In this document: in pieces, positions 1 to 6,743 of the stretch
Position numbering within the stretch: the stretch's first letter is position 1
Layout: the number at the start of each line of letters is the position of its first letter
Assembly (NCBI GenBank): GCA_050732635.1
Contig: JBOHRE010000104.1
Span: 1 to 10,778 of the forward strand
Length of the DNA stretch: 10,778 bases
Source of the DNA: JBOHRE01 sp050732635
Lineage (GTDB): Bacteria; Gemmatimonadota; Gemmatimonadetes; Longimicrobiales; RSA9
Direction of reading: 5' to 3'
Made by a program: the position numbers and the translations under genes
Notes under the pieces: generated by a model
What the model saw: only the letters and a program-made list of their open reading frames with translations
Told to the model about the DNA's origin: nothing
Database searches by the model: none

Positions 1-498
1 GCGTCGCGCGAGGCCGAGCGCCGAGCCGAGGCCCTGCAGCCCGAAGCGCGCCAGCACGAATGGGTGCCGGGGCAGGTGCGGCGGCGCCAGCGCGTCCTCG
101 AACAGCTCGCTCCACTTCGCGACCAGCGGGTCCAGCAACTTCGGGTACGCCGCGCGGTCCACGAAGTCGAGCGTCAGCGCCGTATCCGCGGTGCTCCGCT
201 CGAGCAGCGCGGCCGTGCCATCGTCGAACGGGTGCGCGAGCGGCGCCGCCGGGTGCACCCACTCGAGCCCGTGCGCGGCGAGCGGCAGGGTGCGGAAGAA
301 GGGCGACGCCGCCGCCATTGGATGCACGGCCGAGCAGACATCGTGGCGGAAGCCGGTGAGCGTCAGCGCCTCGGTCCGAGCGCCGCCGCCGATCCGCTCC
401 GCGCCTTCGTACACGGTCGGCGGATGCCCGGCGCGCGCGAGCGTCACCGCAGCCGCCAGACCGTTGGGCCCGGATCCGACCACGACCGCATCCCTCAT
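1..498 (-). CDS. NAD(P)/FAD-dependent oxidoreductase, phytoene-desaturase-like (partial, N-terminal part)
   Basis: The reading frame is open from ATG at 498 to the window edge (166 codons, no stop), so the C-terminal part is missing. The N-terminus is a dinucleotide-binding Rossmann fold: hydrophobic strand AVVV, then GSGPNG (residues 8-13, the GxGxxG loop) and an acidic residue E31 at the end of the second strand, which normally contacts the FAD ribose. IGGGARTE (36-43) and the following GFRHDVCSAVHP are typical of the COG1233 phytoene dehydrogenase-related oxidoreductases. Members of this group desaturate or otherwise oxidise hydrophobic substrates; the substrate here cannot be told. No carotenoid genes are visible nearby. 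The 498 start fits the usual spacing to the Rossmann strand and has AGGGG 10 nt upstream. An in-frame ATG at 525 would add nine residues. The gene is divergent from the S9 peptidase across a 262-base spacer. Confidence 0.85.
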   Translation of the reverse strand, partial: MRDAVVVGSGPNGLAAAVTLARAGHPPTVYEGAERIGGGARTEALTLTGFRHDVCSAVHPMAAASPFFRTLPLAAHGLEWVHPAAPLAHPFDDGTAALLERSTADTALTLDFVDRAAYPKLLDPLVAKWSELFEDALAPPHLPRHPFVLARFGLQGLGSALGLARR

Positions 499-610
499 GG
501 GCAGCCATCCCCTGTTCGAGGCCATCGCCCCTGGTCCGCGCAGGAGCGCAGAGTTCGCGCCGGTGTGGCCTGCCGAACGAACACCGAAGACTGCGGCTCA
601 CCTCACGCGA

Positions 611-640
611 GCCGCCGATCCCGCAAGCGGGATCGGCGGC
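611..640. repeat. Perfect 30-bp palindrome (strong hairpin) in divergent spacer
   Basis: GCCGCCGATCCCGC is followed by AA and then its exact reverse complement, giving a 14-bp GC-rich stem with almost no loop (13 bp if a CAAG tetraloop is drawn). It lies between two divergently transcribed genes, about 110 bases from one start and 120 from the other. No T-run follows on either strand, so it does not look like an intrinsic terminator. It could be a leader structure, a dispersed palindromic repeat or a protein site. Apart from this hairpin and one weak promoter-like pair, I see nothing recognisable in 499-760. Confidence 0.8.
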
Positions 641-688
641 CCGAACCACGAATACACGTTGTAGCCCGCGCAGCGCTGACGCCGGCGC

Positions 689-717
689 TTCCCTTCACGC
701 AGAGCGCACTCTATTCT
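689..717 (+). promoter_or_regulatory. Weak candidate promoter for the S9 peptidase
   Basis: TTCCCT (689-694) and TATTCT (712-717) are 17 nt apart. They match the sigma70 boxes at only three and four of six positions. The position, about 45 bases before the start at 761, is reasonable. This is a low-confidence suggestion, because GC-rich spacers give such matches by chance. Confidence 0.25.
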
Positions 718-760
718 GACGCCCAACCCTCCGCAGCCACTCACGCAGGACGAGTCGACC

Positions 761-2812
761 ATGCAATGTCGCGCAGCTCGCCGGACCATCACGACCACAG
801 CCATCCTCGCCGCCGTTCTCGTCAGCACACCAGCAAGCGAAGCGGCCGCGCAAACACAGCGACCGCTGCAGATCATGGATCTGTTCGCACTGCGTCAGGT
901 CGGCGATCCGCAGATCTCGCCCGCTGGCGATTGGGTCGCGTACACGGTCCGCTCGACGAACTTCGAGACGGGCAAATCGGAGACACGGATCTGGACCGTG
1001 CCACTGTCGGGTGGAGAAGCGATCCCCATGACCGCGCTCGGCTACTCGGCGAGCCGGCCGCGCTGGAGTCCGGACGGCCGCTATCTCTCGTTCGTTGCGT
1101 CGAAGGACACCGCGAAGTCGCAGGTCTGGCTGCTCGACCGCCGCGGTGGCGAGGCGCAACAGCTGACGCACGTCGAGCAGGGCGTCGGCGCGTACGACTG
1201 GTCGCCCGACGCGACGCGGCTGCTGATTTCGATCCGCGACCCTGAGGAAGAGGACCCGGACGAAGACAAGGACGCGCCCGAAGAGCCGTGGGTGATCGAT
1301 CGGCTGCAGTTCAAGCGCGACGGCACCGGCTATCTCACCGGTGACCGTAGGACGCACCTGTACGTGTTCCGCGTCGCGGACCGCAAGCTGTGGCAGATCA
1401 CACGCGGCCGCTGGGATGACAATCAGGGCGTCTGGAGTCCCGACGGCACGCGCGTCGCCTTCGTCAGCAACCGCACGGATGATCCGGACACGAACGCGAA
1501 CAGCGACATCTGGGTCGTGCCGGCGGCCGAGGGCGCTGACAACAGCGACGTCGTGCGGGTCACGCGCAATCCCGGCTCGGACGGCCAGCCCGCGTGGAGC
1601 CCCGATGGTCGCACGATCGCGTACATCACCGTGACCGAGCCGGACCTCATCTGGTATGCGACGGGCCACCTCGCGCTCACGTCCGCCGATGGTACGGGTG
1701 AGCCACGCATCCTGAGCCGCTCACTCGACCGCAACATCAGCGGCCCCGAGTTCACGGCCGATGGACGCGCACTCTGGGTGCGCATCGAGGACAGCGCAGA
1801 GGAGCACCTCGCGCGGGTCGATGTCGCCAGCGGTGAGATCGAGCGGCCGATCGCCGGCCACCGCACCGTCGGGTCCTATGATGTCACGGGCGACGGCGCG
1901 ATCGCCGCGATCATCGCCGAGCCGCACCTGCCGGACGAGGTCTTCACCCTGCGTGACGGCGCGCTGCAACGGCTCACGACAGTGAACGACTCGCTGCTGA
2001 GCAGCGTCCGTCTGGCGGAGGTGCGCAACGTCCAGTTCCCCAGCGCCGACGGCACCGAGATCGAGGGCTTCCTGTACCTGCCGCTCGATTACCAGAACGG
2101 CACGCGCTACCCGACGCTGCTGCGCATCCATGGCGGCCCCGTCTCGCAGTACAGCGCCAGCTTCAACTTCGATGCGCAGCTCTTCGCCGCCAACGGCTAC
2201 GCGGTCGTGATGACGAATCCGCGCGGCTCGTCGGGCTATGGTCAGGCGTTCTCGCACGCGATCTGGGCCGACTGGGGCAACCTCGACTACCAGGATGTCA
2301 TGGCCGGCGTCGATTACGCGATCCGCGAGGGCGTCGCCGATTCGACGCGCCTGGGCGTCGGCGGCTGGTCGTACGGCGGCATCCTGACCAACTACGTGAT
2401 CACGCAGACCGACCGCTTCGAGGGCGCGGTCACCGGCGCGAGTGAGGTCTTCTACCCCGCCAACTACGGCCACGACCACTACCAGCGCCAGTGGGAGGCC
2501 GAGCTCGGACTGCCCTGGGAGAACATGGATCTGTGGCTGCGCCTGTCGCCGTTCATGCGCGTCACTGAGATCACGACGCCGACGCTGATCCTGGTGGGTG
2601 AGAAGGACTGGAACGTGCCCGCGCTCAACTCCGAGCAGCTCTACCAGGCGCTGAAACGGCTGGGCGTGCCCACGCAGCTCGTGGTCTATCCCGGCGAAAG
2701 CCATGGCATCCGCACGCCGGCCTACCAGAAGGACCGCCTCGAGCGCTACCTCGCCTGGTACGACCGCTGGGTCCGGCAGGCCGGCCCGACGGCCGCTGCC
2801 GCCCGGCGGTAG
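761..2812 (+). CDS. Secreted S9-family peptidase (prolyl oligopeptidase / acylaminoacyl-peptidase type)
   Basis: This 683-residue serine peptidase probably cleaves short peptides in the periplasm or outside the cell. It starts with a Sec-type signal: basic MQCRAARR, a hydrophobic stretch, and a likely cleavage site around AEAAAQ-type residues 29-32. Residues of about 40-420 form a TolB/PD40-like beta-propeller with repeated WSPDG boxes (RWSPDG, VWSPDG, AWSPDG). In S9 enzymes this domain gates access to the active site. The alpha/beta-hydrolase domain (about 430-675) has the oxyanion segment HGGP (457-460), NPRGSSGYG (486-494) and the nucleophile motif GGWSYGG with Ser537. Asp616 in GEKDWNVP and His648 in ESHG complete the triad. 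Length is normal for the family. The ATG at 761 has AGGA 10 nt upstream and is the only start giving a complete signal peptide. The gene converges with the propeller-amidohydrolase, with a repeat element between them. Which S9 subfamily it belongs to, and its specificity, are not resolved. Confidence 0.95.
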   Translation: MQCRAARRTITTTAILAAVLVSTPASEAAAQTQRPLQIMDLFALRQVGDPQISPAGDWVAYTVRSTNFETGKSETRIWTVPLSGGEAIPMTALGYSASRPRWSPDGRYLSFVASKDTAKSQVWLLDRRGGEAQQLTHVEQGVGAYDWSPDATRLLISIRDPEEEDPDEDKDAPEEPWVIDRLQFKRDGTGYLTGDRRTHLYVFRVADRKLWQITRGRWDDNQGVWSPDGTRVAFVSNRTDDPDTNANSDIWVVPAAEGADNSDVVRVTRNPGSDGQPAWSPDGRTIAYITVTEPDLIWYATGHLALTSADGTGEPRILSRSLDRNISGPEFTADGRALWVRIEDSAEEHLARVDVASGEIERPIAGHRTVGSYDVTGDGAIAAIIAEPHLPDEVFTLRDGALQRLTTVNDSLLSSVRLAEVRNVQFPSADGTEIEGFLYLPLDYQNGTRYPTLLRIHGGPVSQYSASFNFDAQLFAANGYAVVMTNPRGSSGYGQAFSHAIWADWGNLDYQDVMAGVDYAIREGVADSTRLGVGGWSYGGILTNYVITQTDRFEGAVTGASEVFYPANYGHDHYQRQWEAELGLPWENMDLWLRLSPFMRVTEITTPTLILVGEKDWNVPALNSEQLYQALKRLGVPTQLVVYPGESHGIRTPAYQKDRLERYLAWYDRWVRQAGPTAAAARR

Positions 2813-2825
2813 CCCGCTTCGATTC

Positions 2826-3015
2826 ACCACAGAGAACGCAGAGGACGCAGAGGAAAACAGATCACCACGGAGAACACCGAGGACGCGGAGCCAAAACAAA
2901 AATGAATGTTTGCTCCGCGGTGTGGCGTCGCTCTGCGGCGGAGTGTCTGCGTTCTCCGCGTGCTCCGTGTTCTCAGCGGTGAGTTCTACTCTGCGTTCTC
3001 AGCGTTCTCAGCGGT
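2826..3015. repeat. Intergenic inverted 9-bp-unit repeat element, copy A
   Basis: The left arm has three 9-mers (ACCACAGAG, AACGCAGAG, GACGCAGAG; 2826-2852), an 11-base spacer, then three more (ACCACGGAG, AACACCGAG, GACGCGGAG; 2864-2890). An A-rich centre follows (2891-2912). The right arm starts with less regular units. It ends with CTCCGCGTG, CTCCGTGTT, CTCAGCGGT (2954-2980), an 8-base spacer, and CTCTGCGTT, CTCAGCGTT, CTCAGCGGT (2989-3015). Read on the minus strand, the right arm is again two triplets, each opening with ACCGCTGAG. The arms are complementary and could fold into a long imperfect hairpin. The element lies between convergent genes, where it could act as a two-way terminator. 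Its outermost right unit contains the stop codon of the minus-strand gene. Confidence 0.85.
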
Positions 3016-6000
3016 TCACACCAGCTGGAACCGGCTCGGCCTCGACCCACAGCTGCGGCGGCAGCGGGCGACGGCGAGGGTAGAGCTCGTCGAGTGAGCC
3101 GGCGTCGTAGAGTCGCCCGTTCTTCATGACATAGACCAGCGAGTTCGTGTTGCGGATGTTCGCGAGCGGGTCGCGCTCGAGCACGAGCAGGTCCGCCAGC
3201 TTGCCCGGTTCGATCGAGCCGAGGTCGCGTTCGAGGCCGATCGCCTCCGCGCCGATGATGGTGGCGACGCGCAGCGCGTCGTGCTCGCCGAGTCCGCCCG
3301 ACTGCATGGCCCACAGCTCCCAGTGATAGCCGAGCCCCTGGAGCTGGCCGTGGCTGCCGACGCCGGCGCTGCCGCCCGCCTCGATCAGGTCCGCGACGAA
3401 GGCGGCGTGCTCCTCGATCTTGTACGCCAGCTCGTGAAACCACTGCGGCCGGCGCAATGACACCGCGTCGACCTCGGAGTGCGGCGTGAAGCGGCGCAGC
3501 TTGGGATCGGCGTGCACATTCTCGCTCGCGTAGAAGTAGTTCTCCGCCCACGGCCCGCCGTACGTCACCAGCAGCGTGGGCGTGTAGGTCGTGCCGGCTT
3601 CCGTGAACAGGCGCACGACGTCCGCGTAGAGCGGCTGTATCGGGATGTTGTGCTCCTGCCCCGAGTAGCCGTCCAGTACCTCGGTCAGGTTCAGCTTGAA
3701 GTCGAGCGAGCCCTCCGTGGTCGGCATGATGCCCAGCTCGCGCGACGCCATGATGATCCACTGGCGCTGCTCGCGATTGCCCGCGACGTACATCTTGATC
3801 GTCTTCGTGTCCAGGTAATCGCTGTAGCGGCGCAGCATGTCGCGCGCGTGATCGAGGTCCTTCGGCGGATCCGCGGCGAACAGGCCCGGCCCCGTCGAGT
3901 ACACGCGCGGCCCCAGCAGCTCGCCGCTGCGCACCCGGTCCGCATAGGTCAGCACGTCGGTCGTCGCCGTCTGCGGATCACGGGTCGTGGTCACGCCATA
4001 GGCGAGGTTCGCGAGGTAGATCCAGACCTGGTCCTTATGGATCCCCCAGGCCGGCCACATGTGCGCATGCACATCGACGAAGCCCGGGATCACGGTGCGG
4101 CCGGCGACGTCGATGACCTCCGCGTCGTCCGGCACCGTCACCTCGCCGCGGCGACCGACCGCGACGATGCGGTTGTCGCGAACCACGATATCCGCATCCT
4201 CGATGATTTCCGCGCCCCGCATCGTGATGGCGCGACCGCCGCGCAGTACCGCGACGCCGCGGGGAGTATCGCGCGTCGCCTCGATCACGATGCGCGTCTC
4301 GAGCGGCTCGTAGGCGGGCTCGTCCGCGTCGTCCGACGCCGTATCCGCGGGCGCAGCGCGATCGCGCGCACGCTCCACCGAGTCCTCGACCAGCCTGGCG
4401 CGCTCGATGTCGTAGACGAAATGCGCGTTGCCCAACGAGTAGTGCGCGAGCCGGCCATCGGCCGACCACGCCGGGAACTCGCCGCCGACGTCGGTGATGC
4501 GGCGGACCGGCAGCGCGGCATCATCCGGATCCGCCACGGATACCGTCGGCGTGTCGATGCCGACGTAAGGCACGGTCACGACATAGAGGTCGTTCAGCAC
4601 CTTGGCCAGGGCGACGTCGCCCCGCGGCGACAGCAGCACTTCGTCCGCCCATTCCGGATCGTCGGCGCCCGGCTGCCGCGCGCCGACCACGCGCAGGTGC
4701 GCGCGCCGGTCCGTGCCATCCCAGCGCATCGAGATCAGCGTGCCCCGCGCGGCCGCCACATGGATGCGTTCCGCGTCGCGACCGAAGTGCGGCCGGCCGA
4801 AGCCGTCGACGGGCGCGATGGTCGTCGCCTCGCCGCCGCCCGCCGGCAGCCAGACCAGCTCGGCGCCGACCGTGCCGCCTCGCGGGCCCGTCTCCTCCTG
4901 GTAGCCCTGCGCCGAGCTACGGATCGCGACGATGCGCTCGCCGTCGGGGCTCCACGCCGGCTCGCGGTAGAATGCCGCGGCGCGCGTGAGCCGCTGCGGC
5001 TCGCCGCGGCCGTCGGCGCGCACGCGCCAGACGTGTCCCTCGCCGCCGGCCCAGCTCACGTACGCCAGCCACTGCCCGTCGGGCGACCAGGCCGGCTGCT
5101 GCTCGCCGAGGTCGGCGTCGGTGACGCGGCGCGGCGTGCCGGCGGCCAGTGCCGGCTGCCCGGCCGTGTCGGTCGCGAGCTGGAGGTCGGCGACCCACAG
5201 GCGATCGAGCGCGGAGAACGCCAGCCGCCGTCCATCTGGTGACGGTACGGCATCGCGGATCTGACGGACCGTGAAGGTCGGCGTGTCATCGACCGGATAG
5301 TCGAACTGCACATCGGGCGCGAGTGCCAGGTCGACCTCGATGCGAAACGGGATCTCGGCGGGCGATCCGCCCTCGACCGGCACGCGCCAGATACGGCCGC
5401 CGAACGAAGCGACGAGTGAGCGGGAATCCGGCGTGAACGCCATGCCGGGCAACACATCCCGCGATGCGCGCGCCTCCTGATCATCGTGCTGCACCGGCCA
5501 GATCAGCCAGCGGTCCTCACCCGTGCCCAGGTCGCGGATGCGCAGCCCCGTCTCCTCGTCGTGGCGCGTGCCGTACACGAGCCAGCGTCCGTCGGGCGAG
5601 AGCGTGGGCCGGAACGCAGAGCCGTAGCGCGTGGTGCGCAGGTAGCGCTCGCCGCTGTCGCGGTCGTACACATAGAGCTGGTACTGCGGGAACTGTGCGT
5701 TGTACTGCCAGTTGCCGGTGCGCTGCGCGTACCAGATGTAGCGCGGATCGGCGCCGAACGCGGCGCCGATCGTCTTCAGGTTTTCCGGCTCCTCGATGAG
5801 CTGCACGCCGGAGCCACCGTCGACATGGAACAGCCACAGCTTGTCGACACCGAGGCGGAACGCGGAGCGGCCCGTCACCAGGTAGTTGCCATCGGGCGTC
5901 CACTCGGGCGAGACGTAGCGATTCGTCTTGCCCGACGTCACCTGCACCGTGTCGCTCAGGTCGGCGGCCAGCAGCCACAGGTTCTCGCCACCGTCCCGAT

Positions 6001-6325
6001 CCGAAACGAACGCGATGCGGCTGCCGTCGGGGCTGTAGCGCGGTTGCATGTCGAAGGCGAGGCCGTCGGTGAGGCGCGTCGCAGCGCCGCCCTCGATCGG
6101 CAGCGTGTACAGGTCGCCGAGGAAGTCGAACACGATCGTGCGGCCGTCCGGGCTCACGTCGAGCGAGATCCACGAGCCCTCGGTCGCCGTGTAGCGCAGC
6201 GATCGCGTCGGCTCGAGCGGCAGGTCGGCTTCCGAATCCTCCGCCGTGTCGCGAGGCGCGTCCTGCTGCGCCAGCAGAGGCAGCGGCAAGGTCAGGGCGA
6301 TCATGAAGGCGAGGCTGCGAAGCAT
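3008..6325 (-). CDS. Secreted beta-propeller/amidohydrolase fusion protein
   Basis: This 1105-residue protein has a signal peptide (MLRSLAFMIALTLPLPLLA, cleavage near A19/Q20), then a large TolB/PD40-type propeller region (about 35-690) and a C-terminal amidohydrolase domain (about 705-1080). The propeller shows repeated boxes such as VSPDGR, YSPDGS, PSPDGR and two AWSPDG copies, probably two propellers in tandem. The hydrolase domain has the metal motif HAH (H753, H755) after VIPGFVDV, with K844 (IKMY) and H892 (QEHN) as candidate further ligands. It ends with the usual EPGKLADLLVL and IRNTNSLVYVMKNGRL segments. At strand 8, where an Asp is normal, the sequence reads GSHGQ (H992), followed by H1001. 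The enzyme probably hydrolyses an amide or cyclic amide outside the cytoplasm; the substrate is unknown. The start at 6325 is preferred because it begins the signal peptide and has GGGAG 8 nt upstream. An in-frame start at 6631 would run through a repeat element and the zinc-ribbon gene on the other strand. Confidence 0.92.
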   Translation of the reverse strand: MLRSLAFMIALTLPLPLLAQQDAPRDTAEDSEADLPLEPTRSLRYTATEGSWISLDVSPDGRTIVFDFLGDLYTLPIEGGAATRLTDGLAFDMQPRYSPDGSRIAFVSDRDGGENLWLLAADLSDTVQVTSGKTNRYVSPEWTPDGNYLVTGRSAFRLGVDKLWLFHVDGGSGVQLIEEPENLKTIGAAFGADPRYIWYAQRTGNWQYNAQFPQYQLYVYDRDSGERYLRTTRYGSAFRPTLSPDGRWLVYGTRHDEETGLRIRDLGTGEDRWLIWPVQHDDQEARASRDVLPGMAFTPDSRSLVASFGGRIWRVPVEGGSPAEIPFRIEVDLALAPDVQFDYPVDDTPTFTVRQIRDAVPSPDGRRLAFSALDRLWVADLQLATDTAGQPALAAGTPRRVTDADLGEQQPAWSPDGQWLAYVSWAGGEGHVWRVRADGRGEPQRLTRAAAFYREPAWSPDGERIVAIRSSAQGYQEETGPRGGTVGAELVWLPAGGGEATTIAPVDGFGRPHFGRDAERIHVAAARGTLISMRWDGTDRRAHLRVVGARQPGADDPEWADEVLLSPRGDVALAKVLNDLYVVTVPYVGIDTPTVSVADPDDAALPVRRITDVGGEFPAWSADGRLAHYSLGNAHFVYDIERARLVEDSVERARDRAAPADTASDDADEPAYEPLETRIVIEATRDTPRGVAVLRGGRAITMRGAEIIEDADIVVRDNRIVAVGRRGEVTVPDDAEVIDVAGRTVIPGFVDVHAHMWPAWGIHKDQVWIYLANLAYGVTTTRDPQTATTDVLTYADRVRSGELLGPRVYSTGPGLFAADPPKDLDHARDMLRRYSDYLDTKTIKMYVAGNREQRQWIIMASRELGIMPTTEGSLDFKLNLTEVLDGYSGQEHNIPIQPLYADVVRLFTEAGTTYTPTLLVTYGGPWAENYFYASENVHADPKLRRFTPHSEVDAVSLRRPQWFHELAYKIEEHAAFVADLIEAGGSAGVGSHGQLQGLGYHWELWAMQSGGLGEHDALRVATIIGAEAIGLERDLGSIEPGKLADLLVLERDPLANIRNTNSLVYVMKNGRLYDAGSLDELYPRRRPLPPQLWVEAEPVPAGVNR

Positions 6326-6356
6326 TGTCGACACTCCCGGTAGGCTCGGCGACAAT
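6324..6356 (-). promoter_or_regulatory. Possible stem-loop over ribosome site and start of the propeller-amidohydrolase
   Basis: On the transcript of the minus-strand gene, ATTGTCG (6356-6350) is perfectly complementary to CGACAAT (6330-6324). The second arm runs into the ATG start codon, and the 19-nt loop holds the GGGAG ribosome-binding site. Such a fold could lower translation initiation. The stem is only 7 bp, so chance is a real alternative. Confidence 0.35.
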
Positions 6357-6381
6357 CTCTCTCCGGTCAGCGGCGGCTGCA

Positions 6382-6487
6382 ACCGCAGAGATCGCAGAGT
6401 ACGCCGAGGAACAGCAAAAAATAGGGTTCGGTTACCGGCCGTGGCGGCGCGGACGGCGTTGCTCAGCGTCCTCAGGGCCTCGGCGGT
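6382..6487. repeat. Intergenic inverted 9-bp-unit repeat element, copy B
   Basis: One triplet of units on the left (ACCGCAGAG, ATCGCAGAG, TACGCCGAG; 6382-6408) is followed by an A-rich stretch ending in ATAGGG (6409-6426) and a GC-rich centre. The right arm has CTCAGCGTC, an 8-base variant CTCAGGGC and CTCGGCGGT (6462-6487). The arms pair well with a few mismatches. Unlike copies A and C, this copy sits between two divergently transcribed genes, so it is not at any gene's 3' end. The core CAAAAAATAGGG is shared with copy C. Confidence 0.8.
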
Positions 6488-6522
6488 GCTCGAGCCGGAA
6501 GCCGGAAGGGACCCGAAACCAC

Positions 6523-6550
6523 TTGCACCACGCCGGCTCACGCGTATGAT
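6523..6550 (+). promoter_or_regulatory. Sigma70-type promoter of the zinc-ribbon gene
   Basis: TTGCAC (6523-6528) and TATGAT (6545-6550) are separated by 16 nt. Both boxes are close to consensus, which stands out in this GC-rich DNA. Transcription would start near 6557, leaving a short leader of roughly 20 nt that contains GGAGGAG (6569-6575) just before the ATG at 6579. It lies downstream of repeat copy B, which would therefore be outside the transcript. Confidence 0.7.
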
Positions 6551-6578
6551 GCGGAAAACGCCGGGACCGGAGGAGATC

Positions 6579-6743
6579 ATGCCTACATACGAGTACCACT
6601 GCGAGAGCTGCGGCGAGACCTTCGACCGCACCGAGCACCTCAGTGAGCATCAGGACGCGCACCCGCGCTGCCCGCACTGCGACAGTGACAACGTGCGCCA
6701 GGTGATGTCCGCCTTCTACGCCAAGACCGCGAAGAAGAGCTGA
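6579..6743 (+). CDS. FmdB-type zinc-ribbon protein
   Basis: A 54-residue protein opens with MPTYEYHCESCGETFD, the signature of the FmdB/CxxC-CxxC putative regulatory family. Two cysteine pairs (C8/C11 and C31/C34 in CPHC) would bind one zinc. The C-terminal VRQVMSAFYAKTAKKS tail is basic and also typical. The family was named from a formamidase operon, but the role of most members is unknown; nucleic-acid binding or a regulatory role is usually supposed. The start at 6579 is fixed by the family motif at residue 2 and by the strong GGAGG five bases upstream. A much longer in-frame reading from 6246 is spurious. The gene is monocistronic. Its TGA lies in a CTGAG stretch that begins repeat copy C. 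Confidence 0.93.
   Translation: MPTYEYHCESCGETFDRTEHLSEHQDAHPRCPHCDSDNVRQVMSAFYAKTAKKS

Noticed and set aside
611..640. Intrinsic terminator
   Set aside because: No T-run follows on either strand and both neighbouring genes are transcribed away from it.
64..1245. Long plus-strand open frame (393 codons)
   Set aside because: It is antisense to the FAD oxidoreductase and then overlaps the S9 gene in another frame. The product is Arg-rich with no recognisable motif, as expected for a shadow frame in GC-rich DNA.
1721..2899. Minus-strand open frame of 392 codons
   Set aside because: It is the complement of the S9 catalytic domain, whose triad and motifs are all in the plus frame.
2826..3015. 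CRISPR array
   Set aside because: The units are 9 bp, contiguous, inverted across a centre and variable in sequence; there are no spacers of CRISPR size and no cas genes.
3479..5242. Plus-strand open frame of 587 codons opposite the amidohydrolase
   Set aside because: The antisense product is Arg/Ala/Val-rich without domain motifs, while the minus frame encodes clear propeller and amidohydrolase signatures throughout.
5486..6343. Plus-strand open frame of 285 codons
   Set aside because: It is antisense to the N-terminal propeller and signal peptide of the real gene, with low-complexity Arg-rich composition.
6246..6578. N-terminal extension of the zinc-ribbon gene to a start at 6246
   Set aside because: It crosses the amidohydrolase start, repeat copy B and the promoter. 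The FmdB family begins at MPTYEY, which is directly preceded by GGAGG.
6326..6631. N-terminal extension of the propeller-amidohydrolase to a start at 6631
   Set aside because: It would cross repeat copy B and the zinc-ribbon gene on the other strand, and would bury the signal peptide at residue 103.
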